Positions 26,834 to 36,043 of a stretch of 64,000 nucleotides of DNA are shown here, in pieces. Source of the stretch: Pseudomonas sp. Root71 (GTDB taxonomy: Bacteria > Pseudomonadota > Gammaproteobacteria > Pseudomonadales > Pseudomonadaceae); contig NZ_LMHY01000001.1 in NCBI RefSeq assembly GCF_001429045.1, positions 565,892 through 629,891 on the forward strand. Direction: 5' to 3'. The notes below the pieces were generated by a model that was not told the origin of the DNA, made no database searches, and was given only the letters and a program-made list of their open reading frames with translations. Position 1 is the first letter of the stretch. Each line of letters starts with the position of its first letter. Made by a program: the position numbers and the translations under genes.

Positions 26834-27960
26834 GCCACGCTCTCCGCTTTTTCCAGCACCGGCCTGGCGACCTTGCGCCGAACCACCCACAGGTAGACCC
26901 CGCTGCCGAGCACGATGATGGTCAGCACATCGAGGGTCGCCCAGAGTATCTGCATCGGCATGCCGCCGTAGTCACCGAAGTGCAGCGGTTGTGACATGCC
27001 CATGACGTCCATGTACCACGGGCGTTCGACCACCGCGGTGACTTGCAGGGTGCTGGCATCGATCAGTACCGGCGTCAGCAGGTGCGAGGTCAGGTGCGTG
27101 CTGCCCTTCATGAACACTGCGTAATGATGCTCACTGGAAAAGCGCGTGCCGGGGAAGGCGATGAAGTCCGGTTGCATGCCCGGTGCGGCTTCCCTGGCGA
27201 TATCGAGCAAACGGTTGGCGGGCGCCAGTTGTGTCAGCGGTGGTGCATCCCGATAGGGCGCGATCATCGCGGTCAGCGTGTCGTTGCGCCATGCGGCAAT
27301 CAGCAGGTCCGCGCAGGCACTGACGACGCCCGTCACGCCGACCACCAGCGCCCAGGTCAGGGTCACGACGCCGATCAGGTTATGCAGGTCAAGCCAGCGC
27401 AGGCGGGTGGATTTGTCCTGGCGCACGGTGGCGAATTTCAAGCGGCGCATGAACGGCAGGTACAGCACCGTACCGGAGACAATCGCTATCACGAACAGAA
27501 TCCCCATGAACGCCAGCAACAACTTGCCAGGCAGCCCGGCGAACATGTCCACGTGCAGGCGCAGCATGACCATCATGAAACCGCCGTTGGCCGATGGCGT
27601 CTCCAGCGCTTCGCCGGTACGGGCGTCGAGCATGAAGGTGTGGGACGAGTTCGGCTCGGTGCCCGCCGTCGCGGCCATGATGGTCAGCACCGCGTTGGGC
27701 TCATCGTCCTCGAAGCCGAAATACTGCATGACTTCACCGGGGCGATGCTTCTCGGCGGTCTCCACCAGCTGCTGCAAATTCAGGTGCGGGGTGTCCGCCG
27801 GCATTTCCTTCACTTCAGGCGCATCGCCCAGCAAGTGGTCGATCTCGTGGTGAAAGATCAACGGCAGGCCGGTCAGTGCCAGCAGTAACAGGAACACCGT
27901 ACAAATCAGGCTGGTCCAGGTATGAACAGCGGACCAGCGGCGAATCGTTTTACTTTTCAT
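26830..27960 (-). CDS. PepSY-domain membrane protein, FoxB-like siderophore reductase candidate
   Basis: The 376-residue inner-membrane protein has four predicted helices (about 15-38, 140-165, 190-215, 335-360). PepSY-type periplasmic segments lie between them, with His residues next to the helices (HTWTS, FHHEIDHL, LRLHVDM, DLHNLIG). The family includes FoxB, shown to reduce siderophore iron with haem. It follows the TonB receptor gene by 72 bases, so it probably releases iron from the imported siderophore. The start at 27960 has GAAGG upstream. Confidence 0.82.
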   Translation of the reverse strand: MKSKTIRRWSAVHTWTSLICTVFLLLLALTGLPLIFHHEIDHLLGDAPEVKEMPADTPHLNLQQLVETAEKHRPGEVMQYFGFEDDEPNAVLTIMAATAGTEPNSSHTFMLDARTGEALETPSANGGFMMVMLRLHVDMFAGLPGKLLLAFMGILFVIAIVSGTVLYLPFMRRLKFATVRQDKSTRLRWLDLHNLIGVVTLTWALVVGVTGVVSACADLLIAAWRNDTLTAMIAPYRDAPPLTQLAPANRLLDIAREAAPGMQPDFIAFPGTRFSSEHHYAVFMKGSTHLTSHLLTPVLIDASTLQVTAVVERPWYMDVMGMSQPLHFGDYGGMPMQILWATLDVLTIIVLGSGVYLWVVRRKVARPVLEKAESVA

Positions 27961-28032
27961 TTCAAAGCCTTCAGAAAAACCAAAGCCGCCCACGAAGGAC
28001 GGCCTGGTCATTGGGCGTGTCAGCTCAAAGCG

Positions 28033-30477
28033 TTACCACTTGTAGGTTGCACTTGCGACGACACTGCGCTGGTCGCCGTAGTAGCAGTAGTAGCTGTCGC
28101 AAGTCGAGATGTAGTCCTTGTCGAACAGGTTGGTCGCGTTAACGGCCAGCGAAGCGCCTTTGAGGCTGTTGTCCAGGCGACCGAGGTCGTAGTGAACCAC
28201 TGCGTCGAACACCGTGTAGGCGTCGGCCTTGCCCAGCCAGGTGTTGGCCTGGTCTCCATAGGTATTGCCGGTATAGCGCGCACCGGCACCGATGCCGAAG
28301 CCGTCCAGCACGCCGTTGTGCCAGGTGTAGTCGCCCCACACCGACGCTTGCTGGTTAGGCATCAGTTGCAGGCGATTGCCCTTGTAGATGCCCTCTTGCA
28401 CTTCGGATTTGGCCAGGGTGTAGGCAGCGGTGACCTTGAGGTTTTCGGTCACGTCGGAAACGGCTTCCAGCTCCAGGCCTTTGACTTTCACTTCGCCGGT
28501 CTGGCTGGTGACTGTCACGTTGCCCACGTTGTTGGTGACGGAAACGTTTTTCTGGGTCAGGTCATACACAGCCGCCGTCAGCAGGGTGTTGCTGCCCGGT
28601 GGCTGGTACTTGATCCCCAGTTCCCATTGCTTGCCCTCGGTCGGCTTGAACGACTCGGTCGGCGAGGCGACGGCATTGCTGGTCGGCTGGAACGATTCAG
28701 CGTAGGACAGGTAGGGTACGAAGCCCGAGTCGAACACGTAGCTGATCGCCGCGTTGCCGCTGAAGTTCTTGTCGCGCTCAGTGTTGGTGGCATCGCCCTT
28801 GTTGAAGAACGTGGTTCCGGTGTGGACCCAGTCTTCACGACCGCCGAGGGTCAGGCGCCATTGGCCGAGGGCCATCTGGTCCTGGATGTACAGGCCGGTC
28901 TGCTGGGTCTTTTGTTCGTAGTCGTAGAACGCCGTGGAGCGTGGCGGACGGGTTATCGGCAAACCATAGATCGGGTCGTTGACGTTGATGCCCGGCGCGG
29001 TGCCGAAGATCGAGAGGTAGTTGGTGGTGTTGCGCTGGTGATCCAGGCCGATCAGCAAGGTGTGACTGACGTCGCCGGTGACGAAGTCGCCCTGGAGGTT
29101 GTTGTCCACGGCGAACTGTGCGATGTCTTCGTCGACATTGGTGGTGCCGCGGCCGGTGTTGCCTTGATCGTCAACGACAAACCCGAGATCGGCAAAGTCG
29201 GGGTTGTAGCTATTGACGGTCACGGCCTGGAACGATAGCTCTGACTTGGTGTAGCGCAGGTTCTGCCGGAACTGCCAGACATCGTTCAGGCGGTGTTCGA
29301 AGGCATAACCCAGCGCGTAGTAGGTGCGGTCGTAGTAGTCGTAGTCCGGGTCACCCAGGTTCTTGTGGTGGGAGATATCGCCGAACGGCATGTCGATCTT
29401 GGTGCCCTGGATCGGATAGAACTGACTGGTGATACCGGTATCGTCACGGGTGAACTGCGTAAGCAGGGTGAACCTGGTGTCTTCGTCGATGTTCCAGGTC
29501 AGGCTGGGCGCGATGTTGTAGCGCTTGTCATCGATGTGGTCGATGGGCGTGCCGCCGTCGCGCAGCACGCCGCTGAGGCTGTACAGGAACTGGCCTTCCT
29601 CATCGATCTTGCCAGTGCTGGCGAAGTTGATCTGGCGATGATTGTCGCTGCCGTATTGCAGCTGGATCTCGCTGCTGGCTTCAGCGCTTGGGCGACGGCT
29701 GACCATGTCCAGCAGGCCGCCCGGCGGGGTCTGTCCGTACACCGAGGAAGCCGGGCCGCGCAGCAGCGCCAGTCGGTCGAGGTTCCAGGTTTCCTGTTTC
29801 GGGTTGGAGTACACACCTTTTGGCAGTGGCAGGCCGTCGAGGAATTGAGTCGGCTCGAACCCCCGCACGCGCAACCAGTCGGCGCGGGTGTCGCTGCCGA
29901 AGCTGCTGGAGGTGATGCCCGGCAAGTAGCGCACGGCATCGTCGAGGGTGTGCGCGTTGCGGTCGTCCATCTGCTCTCGAGTGACGACCGAAATCGAACG
30001 CGGCGCCTCGACCAGCGCGGTGTCGGTCTTGGTGCCGGCGGCGGTGCGCTTGGCCAGGTAGCCCTGTACCGGGCCCCAGGCGCTTTCAGTGTCTTGCACG
30101 CCGATCACGCTGGTGGCCGGCAGGTCCATCACCCCTTCTGGCACGGCCACCAGGGTATAGGTGCCCGCACTGCTCTGCTCCAGTTGCAGGCCGGTGCCAC
30201 GCAGGGCTTCGCGCAGGGCGTCGGGTGCGTCGAACTGGCCTTTGACCGGCGCCGAGGTCTTGCCCGCCGCGAGGGATGGATTCAATGACAGGGCCAGACC
30301 GGCCTGGCTGGCAATCTGGTTCAGAGTGTTGACCAGTGGCGCGGCCGGCAGGTTGTAGGCGCGGACGCTGGACGTCTGTTCAGCGGCGACCAGTTGGCTG
30401 CTGGCCAACGGGGTACAAAGGGCAATGGCGACCGCCAGCAAACTGCGGCGCAACAGGGAGTCTAGCGAACGAGGCAT
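28033..30477 (-). CDS. fiuA: TonB-dependent siderophore receptor with signalling domain (FiuA-type)
   Basis: Outer-membrane receptor precursor of 814 residues: signal peptide, STN signalling domain (about 40-100) that contacts the FecR-type anti-sigma factor, TonB box/plug region (SVVTREQMDDRNAHTLDDAVRYLPGI, RVRGF), then a 22-strand barrel ending SVVASATYKW. It belongs to the FhuA/FoxA class for hydroxamate siderophores. The symbol fiuA (ferrichrome) is chosen because P. aeruginosa fiuA-fiuR-fiuI (PA0470-0472) lies between creBCD and glcB as here; FoxA is the main alternative. AGGAG precedes ATG 30477. The ligand is not proven. Confidence 0.8.
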   Translation of the reverse strand: MPRSLDSLLRRSLLAVAIALCTPLASSQLVAAEQTSSVRAYNLPAAPLVNTLNQIASQAGLALSLNPSLAAGKTSAPVKGQFDAPDALREALRGTGLQLEQSSAGTYTLVAVPEGVMDLPATSVIGVQDTESAWGPVQGYLAKRTAAGTKTDTALVEAPRSISVVTREQMDDRNAHTLDDAVRYLPGITSSSFGSDTRADWLRVRGFEPTQFLDGLPLPKGVYSNPKQETWNLDRLALLRGPASSVYGQTPPGGLLDMVSRRPSAEASSEIQLQYGSDNHRQINFASTGKIDEEGQFLYSLSGVLRDGGTPIDHIDDKRYNIAPSLTWNIDEDTRFTLLTQFTRDDTGITSQFYPIQGTKIDMPFGDISHHKNLGDPDYDYYDRTYYALGYAFEHRLNDVWQFRQNLRYTKSELSFQAVTVNSYNPDFADLGFVVDDQGNTGRGTTNVDEDIAQFAVDNNLQGDFVTGDVSHTLLIGLDHQRNTTNYLSIFGTAPGINVNDPIYGLPITRPPRSTAFYDYEQKTQQTGLYIQDQMALGQWRLTLGGREDWVHTGTTFFNKGDATNTERDKNFSGNAAISYVFDSGFVPYLSYAESFQPTSNAVASPTESFKPTEGKQWELGIKYQPPGSNTLLTAAVYDLTQKNVSVTNNVGNVTVTSQTGEVKVKGLELEAVSDVTENLKVTAAYTLAKSEVQEGIYKGNRLQLMPNQQASVWGDYTWHNGVLDGFGIGAGARYTGNTYGDQANTWLGKADAYTVFDAVVHYDLGRLDNSLKGASLAVNATNLFDKDYISTCDSYYCYYGDQRSVVASATYKW

Positions 30478-30628
30478 ACAGCGGCTCCTGAATGGAAACA
30501 TTTCTCAATTGCCTGTGTGCCGAACGAAAATAAAAAAGTGATAGGGCTGGATGAAAATAATTTCGATTCAGAAGTCGGTTGCGGCTGGTATTGGGTCAAA
30601 ACGGTTTTTGCGGGGAGTCGAACGCCGC

Positions 30629-30654
30629 CATCGCGAGCAAGCTCGCTCGCGATG
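30629..30654. repeat. Degenerate REP palindrome
   Basis: CATCGCGAGCAAGC paired with its inverted copy GCTCGCTCGCGATG, a partial REP between the anti-sigma gene and the receptor gene. The remaining bases of this 201-base gap hold no gene. Confidence 0.7.
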
Positions 30655-30678
30655 ACGGTTGATCAGACAAAAAGCTTT

Positions 30679-31653
30679 TCAGGGCTTGGTATCAGCCTTG
30701 GCCACGACCTTCACCCACCATTGCGTGTGCTGTTCGATCTGCACCGGCAGGGTCGGCAACAGGGCGTTGAGTGCCAGGTCGGTGTCGCGTAGCGGGAAGC
30801 TGCCGGTGATGCGCAGGTCGGCCACTTCAGGGGCGACCCCGACGTAACCGTTTCGATAGCGGCCGATTTCATGCACCAAATCTTCCAGCCGCGTGTTGTC
30901 CACCACCAGCATGCCGCGGGCCCAGGCATCCGCGCCGAGGTTGACGGCCAGAATCGGGCCCAGGCCGTTGTTGCGGATCAGCACCTGCTGGCCTTCGTGC
31001 AGAATCTGTTCGTCAGGATTGGACTCAGGGTGAACCGCCACCGCCGACTGCAATACGCTCAAGCGCGTTCCGTCTTCCTCGCGCTTGACCAGAAACCGCG
31101 TTCCCAGCGCACGCATGCTGCCTTCACGGGTTTCGACGATGAACGGCCGGGGATCGCCATGGCCGGTTTCGACCAGGATTTCGCCTTCCTGAAGCACAAC
31201 GCGCCGCTGTTTTTCATCGAAACGCACATCCAGTGCGCTGTGGGTGTTGAGATTGATCAGCGTGCCGTCAGCCAGACGCAGGGTGCGCTGCTCGCCAACG
31301 GCGGTGCGCTGGTCGGCCAGCCAATAGTCGATCGGCAGGTAACGATCCCCGGCGAACAGGGCCAGGCCGATCATGGCAACGATACTGGCGAAACCGTTGC
31401 CAAGCTTGCGCACTCGCCGGCGGATGCCTTCGCGCGATTGCAGCAAGGCCGTGCGGGCCGGGCCGCTGGCCACGCTGAAACGCTGGTCGAGCATACCCAA
31501 CTGGCGCCAGGCGCGGGCGTGCTCTTCGTGGGCCGCGTGCCACTTGGCGAACTCTTCACGTTCTATCGGGTTGGCGCAGTCCATGGACAACTGCCAGGCA
31601 ATCGCCGCGTCCAGCACGTTGGCCGATACCGGTTTGGAACCGAGCGGATTCAT
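30679..31653 (-). CDS. fiuR: FecR-family anti-sigma factor
   Basis: The 324-residue cell-surface-signalling regulator has an N-terminal cytoplasmic domain (AIAWQLSMDCANPIEREEFAKWHAAHEEHARAW) that binds the sigma factor, one membrane helix (about 86-103) and a periplasmic FecR domain with the LADGTLINLNTHSALDV motif. It holds the sigma factor inactive until the receptor is loaded. The start overlaps the sigma gene stop (ATGA at 31650-31653). The symbol rests on synteny with P. aeruginosa. Confidence 0.85.
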   Translation of the reverse strand: MNPLGSKPVSANVLDAAIAWQLSMDCANPIEREEFAKWHAAHEEHARAWRQLGMLDQRFSVASGPARTALLQSREGIRRRVRKLGNGFASIVAMIGLALFAGDRYLPIDYWLADQRTAVGEQRTLRLADGTLINLNTHSALDVRFDEKQRRVVLQEGEILVETGHGDPRPFIVETREGSMRALGTRFLVKREEDGTRLSVLQSAVAVHPESNPDEQILHEGQQVLIRNNGLGPILAVNLGADAWARGMLVVDNTRLEDLVHEIGRYRNGYVGVAPEVADLRITGSFPLRDTDLALNALLPTLPVQIEQHTQWWVKVVAKADTKP

Positions 31654-32168
31654 GTCGGCTCACCATACAGCGCGATGTAGCACTGGCGAATGCCTTGAGC
31701 GAGGTACTGGCGCACCCGCGGCACCGATACACCGAGGCGCTCGGCGATTTCTGCATGGCTGAGGCCGTCGAGACGGTTGTAGAGGAACGCCGCCCGGGCC
31801 TTGCTGGAAAGCTTGCCGAGCAGGCGGTCGATGTTTTTCAGGTCTTCGAGGATCATTTGCTGTTCTTCCACCGACGGTTGTTCGGCTTCGGGAATCAGCA
31901 TCAGCTCGGTGAGGTAGGCCTGTTCCAGCGCGGCACGGCGGAAATAATCGAACAGCAGGCCCTTGGCGATCGCCACCAGGAACGCCCGGGGCTCGCGCGG
32001 TACCTTCAGTTCTTCACGGCCCAGCAAACGCACGAAAGTGTCCTGGCTCAGGTCTTCGGCCCGCTGCGGGCAGGCGACGTTGCGTCGAAGCCAGGCCAAT
32101 AGCCAACCGCGATGGTCGCGATATAACGCACCGACGAGCTCACTTTGGGGGCTTGGGACTGACGACAC
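31650..32168 (-). CDS. fiuI: ECF sigma factor, iron-starvation type
   Basis: The 172-residue ECF sigma factor has region 2 (LYRDHRGWLLAWLRRN, AEDLSQDTFVRLL) and region 4 (LSHAEIAERLGVSVPRVRQYLAQGIRQCYIAL). It belongs to the FecI/PvdS-like iron group and directs transcription of the downstream receptor gene. A Fur-like site lies 32 bases upstream of the start. It is translationally coupled to the anti-sigma gene. Confidence 0.87.
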   Translation of the reverse strand: MSSVPSPQSELVGALYRDHRGWLLAWLRRNVACPQRAEDLSQDTFVRLLGREELKVPREPRAFLVAIAKGLLFDYFRRAALEQAYLTELMLIPEAEQPSVEEQQMILEDLKNIDRLLGKLSSKARAAFLYNRLDGLSHAEIAERLGVSVPRVRQYLAQGIRQCYIALYGEPT

Positions 32169-32199
32169 GCCGCATCACCGATTGGGAAGTATTAACTAA

Positions 32200-32214
32200 C
32201 GAGAATTGTTCGCG
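32200..32214. promoter_or_regulatory. Fur-box-like site upstream of the sigma factor gene
   Basis: CGAGAATTGTTCGCG compares with the core TGAGAATNATTCTCA, matching well in the left half and only partly in the right. The position is what is expected for iron repression of an ECF sigma gene. Confidence 0.45.
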
Positions 32215-32279
32215 ATTGTGGCAGAGGCGAGGGAGGTAAGCAATTGGCGTTGGTCGGGCGGGACATTTGCGACGGCCCC

Positions 32280-32307
32280 TGTAGGCGCGAGGAGGCTCGC
32301 TCCTACA
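32280..32307. repeat. Single palindromic repeat
   Basis: TGTAGGCGCGAGGAGGCTCG and the inverted TCGCTCCTACA form an imperfect hairpin of the TAGGAGCGAG type, just after the exonuclease gene end on the minus strand. Confidence 0.75.
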
Positions 32308-32322
32308 GGGATGGCGTATGGG

Positions 32323-33030
32323 TCAGAAGGACGGCGCCTGCTGCCGGCGTTTCCACTGATTCAAGCGCTGTTGCAGGTTCAACGGGCTGTGAATCTGCTG
32401 CTGTCGCGCACGGCTGAACAGGATCATCATCAGTTCGGCGGTGGCCAGGGCGTCGGCGCTGGCGTGGTGGCGCTCGAAGACTTCGAGCTTGAACCAGTCG
32501 ATCCAGTCGTCCAGCCCGGCCTCGCGAATGTGCGCCTGGGGACATAGCAGCGGCGCAATATCCGCCACATCCAGAAACGGATGCTGCAATTTGAAACCCA
32601 GGTGATCTTTCAATGCACGGCCGAGCATGTGCTGGTCAAACGGCGCGTGGAAGGCCAGTACCGGACTGTCCCCGATGTACTCCATCAGGTCGAGCAGTGC
32701 TTCTGCCGGTTCGCTGCCCGCCGCAATGGCGCTGGGGCCAATGCCATGGATCAGCACGCTGGGGCCGAGTTTCACTTGCGGATATTGCAGGGTGCGTTCG
32801 AACATTTGGCGAAAGTCGATGGCCCCGTCCTCGATCACCACCGCGCCGATGGACACCACGTGGTCCTTGTTCAGGTTCAAGCCGGTGGTTTCCAGATCGA
32901 GCACCACCCAGCGCTGTTCGCGCAGGCTGGACTCAGTCAGGTCGGCCGCCGTCGGTAATTGCTCCAGCCGATATTGCAGGTGGGCGGGCAGGGTGAGGCT
33001 CGGCGGGCGCAGCCACCAAAACAGGCTCAT
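32323..33030 (-). CDS. DnaQ-like 3'-5' exonuclease
   Basis: DEDDh-family exonuclease of 235 residues. Exo I VVLDLETTGLN, Exo II VLAFHAPFDQHML and Exo III HHASADALATAELM supply the four acidic residues and the His. Its start overlaps the stop of the DUF294 gene (33027-33030), the same pairing as in other Pseudomonas (PA3232-PA3233 from memory), so the two proteins probably act together. The substrate is unknown; it is not the replicative epsilon subunit, which has a different C-terminus. Confidence 0.85.
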   Translation of the reverse strand: MSLFWWLRPPSLTLPAHLQYRLEQLPTAADLTESSLREQRWVVLDLETTGLNLNKDHVVSIGAVVIEDGAIDFRQMFERTLQYPQVKLGPSVLIHGIGPSAIAAGSEPAEALLDLMEYIGDSPVLAFHAPFDQHMLGRALKDHLGFKLQHPFLDVADIAPLLCPQAHIREAGLDDWIDWFKLEVFERHHASADALATAELMMILFSRARQQQIHSPLNLQQRLNQWKRRQQAPSF

Positions 33031-35012
33031 AACTGATACCGCAAGGCCAGGCTGCTTTGCAGGCGTTGTGCCTGGCGCAGGGACTCACGCAGGATGCGTC
33101 GGTCCAGATGATTGAGGCTGTCGGGATCGACCCGATTCGAGTAAGGAAAATTCTCCCGGGTCTGTAGTTGGTGTTGCTGCATGCGGGTTTGCTGGATGAA
33201 GTGATAGGCCTCTTCGTACGCGGCGCCGTCCAGGGGATCGATGATCTCCTTGTCGACCAACTGGCGAAAGCGCTCCAGCGTGTTGTTCGCTTCGATACCG
33301 TGGACCAGGGCCAGCAACCGGGCGCCGTCGACAAAGGGTGCCAGGCCCTGGGTCTTCAGGTCCAGGGTGGCCTTCTCGCCATTTTTGCGCGCCAGCACGA
33401 AGTCGCGGAAACGTCCTACGGGCGGTCGATTGCGCAGCGCATTCTCGGCCATCATGCGCTGGAACAAGCGGTTGTCGCCGACCTGGTCGAGAATGCCCCG
33501 GCGCAACTGCTCACAGCCTTGCTCGCTGCCCCAGACCACGCGCAAATCGAAATAAATGCTCGAACCCAGCAGGTTTTCCGGGGTTGCCTCGCGGATAAAC
33601 GCCGCAAAGCGCCGTGCCCATTCGGCGCGGGACAGGCACAGTTCGGGGTTACTGGCCATGATATTGCCCTTGCACAGGGTGAAACCGCACAGCGCCAGGC
33701 TCTGATTGATCTGCTGGGCAATGGGCAACAGCTTGCCGCGAATCTCGGCGGCTTGTGCCGCGTCGCTGGCTTCGAACAGAATGCCGTTGTCCTGATCGGT
33801 GTGCAGGGTCTGCTCGCGACGGCCTTCGCTGCCGAAACACAGCCAGCTGAACGGCACACCGGGGTCGCCTTTTTCGGCGAGGGTCAGTTCGATCACCCGG
33901 CACACGGTGTGGTCGTTGAGCAAGGTGATGATGTGGGTGATCTGCGTCGAAGACGCGCCGTGGGCCAGCATGCGCTCGACCAGTTGACCGATTTCGCCCC
34001 GCAGCGCCACCAGGTTTTCCACTTTCTGGGCATTGCGGATAGTGCGCGCCAGGTGCACCAGGTCGACCCGTTGCAGGGAAAACAGGTCGCGCTCGGAAAC
34101 CACGCCGCACAAGCGCTGGTCCTTGACCAGGCAGACATGGGCGATGTGACGCTCGGTCATGGCAATCGCCGCGTCGAATGCACTGTGATCCGGCGACAGG
34201 AAGAACGGCGCCCGGGTCATGTGCCCTTCGATGGCTTCGTTGAAATCACTGCTGCCGTTGGCTACGGTCTGACGCAGGTCGCGCAGGGTGAAAATCCCCA
34301 GTGGCGCCTTGTGTTCGTCGACCACCACGATGCTGCCGACCTGTTGTTCGTGCATCAACGTCACGGCTTCGCGCAATGGTGTCTGCGGGGTGCATGTCAC
34401 CGGGTGGCGCATAGCCAACTCGCCCAGACGGGTATTGAGCGAATATTGGGTGCCGAGGGTTTCCACGGCTTTTTGCTGCACTTGTTGGTTGACCTGATCC
34501 AGCAGACTGCTGACGCAGCGCAGGGCGAAGTTGCGGAAAGTGTCCGATAGCGAAAACAGGCGGATGAACGCCGGCTTGTTCAGTTGCAGGCAGAAGGTGT
34601 CTTCGCCGGCCAGGTGCTCGGTGCGGGTCGCCCGTTCACCCAGCAACGCCGCGAGGGGGAAACACTCGCCGGTGGTGATCTCGAAGACCGTTTCGGTGCC
34701 ACCTTTTGCCGTATGCGGACGCTCGCCCACGACCCGGCCTTGCTTGACGATATAGAAGTGCTCGACCGGCCCGTCGGCGGGTTTGATGATGCTCTCGCCG
34801 GGGGCATAAAAACGCAGTTGACATTGCTCGACCAGATACGCCAGGTGAGCGTGCTCCATCTGGTTGAAGGGCGGGAAGCGCTGAAGGAATTGCAACGTGC
34901 CCTGGATGTTCTGCAACACCGCGGTTTTCCCTGCCTGTGTGAAGGCGTCCGCTTTACTCATAACCATTACCGCAGTCTTTTTTGAATTGTTGTGGTCGGG
35001 TGACATGGACAT
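33027..35012 (-). CDS. cNMP-binding / CBS / DUF294 nucleotidyltransferase-like protein
   Basis: Multidomain cytoplasmic protein of 661 residues or fewer: a cyclic-nucleotide-binding-like domain (about 50-165), two CBS repeats (about 195-320), a DUF294 nucleotidyltransferase-like domain (WLCFGSEGRREQTLHTDQDNG, the GSxGR...D-x-D pattern, about 405-425) and a DUF294_C helical region. Such proteins are near acetate/acs regulation genes in other Pseudomonas, but the reaction is not known. Starts at 35012, 35006, 34967 and 34961 are possible; AGGGG precedes 35012, while 34961 gives the MSKADAF form. It is coupled to the exonuclease gene. Confidence 0.82.
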   Translation of the reverse strand: MSMSPDHNNSKKTAVMVMSKADAFTQAGKTAVLQNIQGTLQFLQRFPPFNQMEHAHLAYLVEQCQLRFYAPGESIIKPADGPVEHFYIVKQGRVVGERPHTAKGGTETVFEITTGECFPLAALLGERATRTEHLAGEDTFCLQLNKPAFIRLFSLSDTFRNFALRCVSSLLDQVNQQVQQKAVETLGTQYSLNTRLGELAMRHPVTCTPQTPLREAVTLMHEQQVGSIVVVDEHKAPLGIFTLRDLRQTVANGSSDFNEAIEGHMTRAPFFLSPDHSAFDAAIAMTERHIAHVCLVKDQRLCGVVSERDLFSLQRVDLVHLARTIRNAQKVENLVALRGEIGQLVERMLAHGASSTQITHIITLLNDHTVCRVIELTLAEKGDPGVPFSWLCFGSEGRREQTLHTDQDNGILFEASDAAQAAEIRGKLLPIAQQINQSLALCGFTLCKGNIMASNPELCLSRAEWARRFAAFIREATPENLLGSSIYFDLRVVWGSEQGCEQLRRGILDQVGDNRLFQRMMAENALRNRPPVGRFRDFVLARKNGEKATLDLKTQGLAPFVDGARLLALVHGIEANNTLERFRQLVDKEIIDPLDGAAYEEAYHFIQQTRMQQHQLQTRENFPYSNRVDPDSLNHLDRRILRESLRQAQRLQSSLALRYQL

Positions 35013-35220
35013 GGTCGACCCCTACGGTCGGGGTGCCCATTGGACGTAAGTCTAGGTAGGCGGTTAGCGCCCTGAAATGTCGGAAGAAGCCTACGCAAGT
35101 GTGCGAAAAACCTCTCTGCTCCCCTATTGGAAAATTATCTGCCGGAGTGCACATTGGTGGTCAGCTTAGCGATGTCTCTTAACTGTGCTAGGGAATTGAA
35201 TTGAACATGTAGAGAACGCC

Positions 35221-35679
35221 ATGTCCGACCACGATATTTTGAGCGACGCCGAGCGCGAAGCGCTGAGTGCCGTCATGCTGGAGCCTGACCTGCCGCTGCA
35301 ACGAGTGCTGATCGTCGACGACGATAAAGACGCCCGGGAACTGCTGTCAGAGATCCTCGCGTTGGAGGGCATCAACTGCATAACGGCGGCCAGCGGAGAA
35401 GCGGCACTCAAGATGCTGGTGACCGAGGCTGAGATCAAAAAAACCTCGATCGGTTTAATGATCACCGACTTGCGAATGGGCCACATTGACGGTCTGGAAC
35501 TGATTCGTCAGGTACGCGAATCGGTAAGGGCGGCATTGCCGATCATCATTGTCTCGGGTGACGCCGACGTGAAGGATGCGATCGCCGCGATGCATATGAG
35601 CGTGGTGGATTTTTTGCTCAAGCCGATTGATGCCAGCCATCTGGTGACACTGGTAAAACGCGAGCTGGGCATTAAGTAA
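35221..35679 (+). CDS. Stand-alone response-regulator receiver protein
   Basis: The 152-residue protein consists of a receiver domain (about 26-152) with no output domain: acidic pocket D33-D35, phosphoacceptor D83 (LMITDLRMG), and conserved S/K in IIIVSGD and FLLKPID. It is divergent from the DUF294 gene and followed by a strong terminator, so it is monocistronic. No kinase is adjacent. It may serve in a phosphorelay or by protein contact; the partner is unknown. Confidence 0.85.
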   Translation: MSDHDILSDAEREALSAVMLEPDLPLQRVLIVDDDKDARELLSEILALEGINCITAASGEAALKMLVTEAEIKKTSIGLMITDLRMGHIDGLELIRQVRESVRAALPIIIVSGDADVKDAIAAMHMSVVDFLLKPIDASHLVTLVKRELGIK

Positions 35680-35731
35680 CTCAAGCCTGTAGTTATTAAT
35701 TACAGGCTTGAGTTGTTTTGTTGGTTTTTAT
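35678..35731 (+). terminator. Rho-independent terminator of the receiver gene
   Basis: Perfect 14-bp stem AACTCAAGCCTGTA / TACAGGCTTGAGTT, overlapping the gene end, followed by a T-rich run (GTTTTGTTGGTTTTT). Confidence 0.9.
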
Positions 35732-36043
35732 TTGTAATTTAACTTATCTAACTGGCCCGCGAAAAAGCTACTCACAAATAGCTTGTTTTTTCTTCCTGTG
35801 TTTCAGTTATCGTTCAGTTCTTGAGGGCTAATGCAGGCATTTATTTGATGTCGCGCTTGGTTCAATAAAATCTGTCGTAGCACTATCCAGGTTGCCAGTT
35901 TGACTCTTAAATATTAGCGGCTTGAGTATGCCGATGGCAGTCGTGTATTCAGGCTTCGGCTAATTCCTGTGGATAAAACTCCGGTAAAGGTCAGGTCATT
36001 ACTCTTCCTGGATTGTGTGGCTGTGTATCACAATGAGGACGAT
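35732..36043. other. AT-rich leader region of the EamA gene
   Basis: The gap has no gene. It holds a second hairpin with a T-run (stem AAGCTA / TAGCTT at 35765-35784, then GTTTTTTC) and a perfect DnaA box TGTGGATAA at 35968-35976 that is not followed by the GATCAAAAAA element. The base composition is visibly AT-richer than the surroundings and continues into the EamA gene. Confidence 0.6.
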
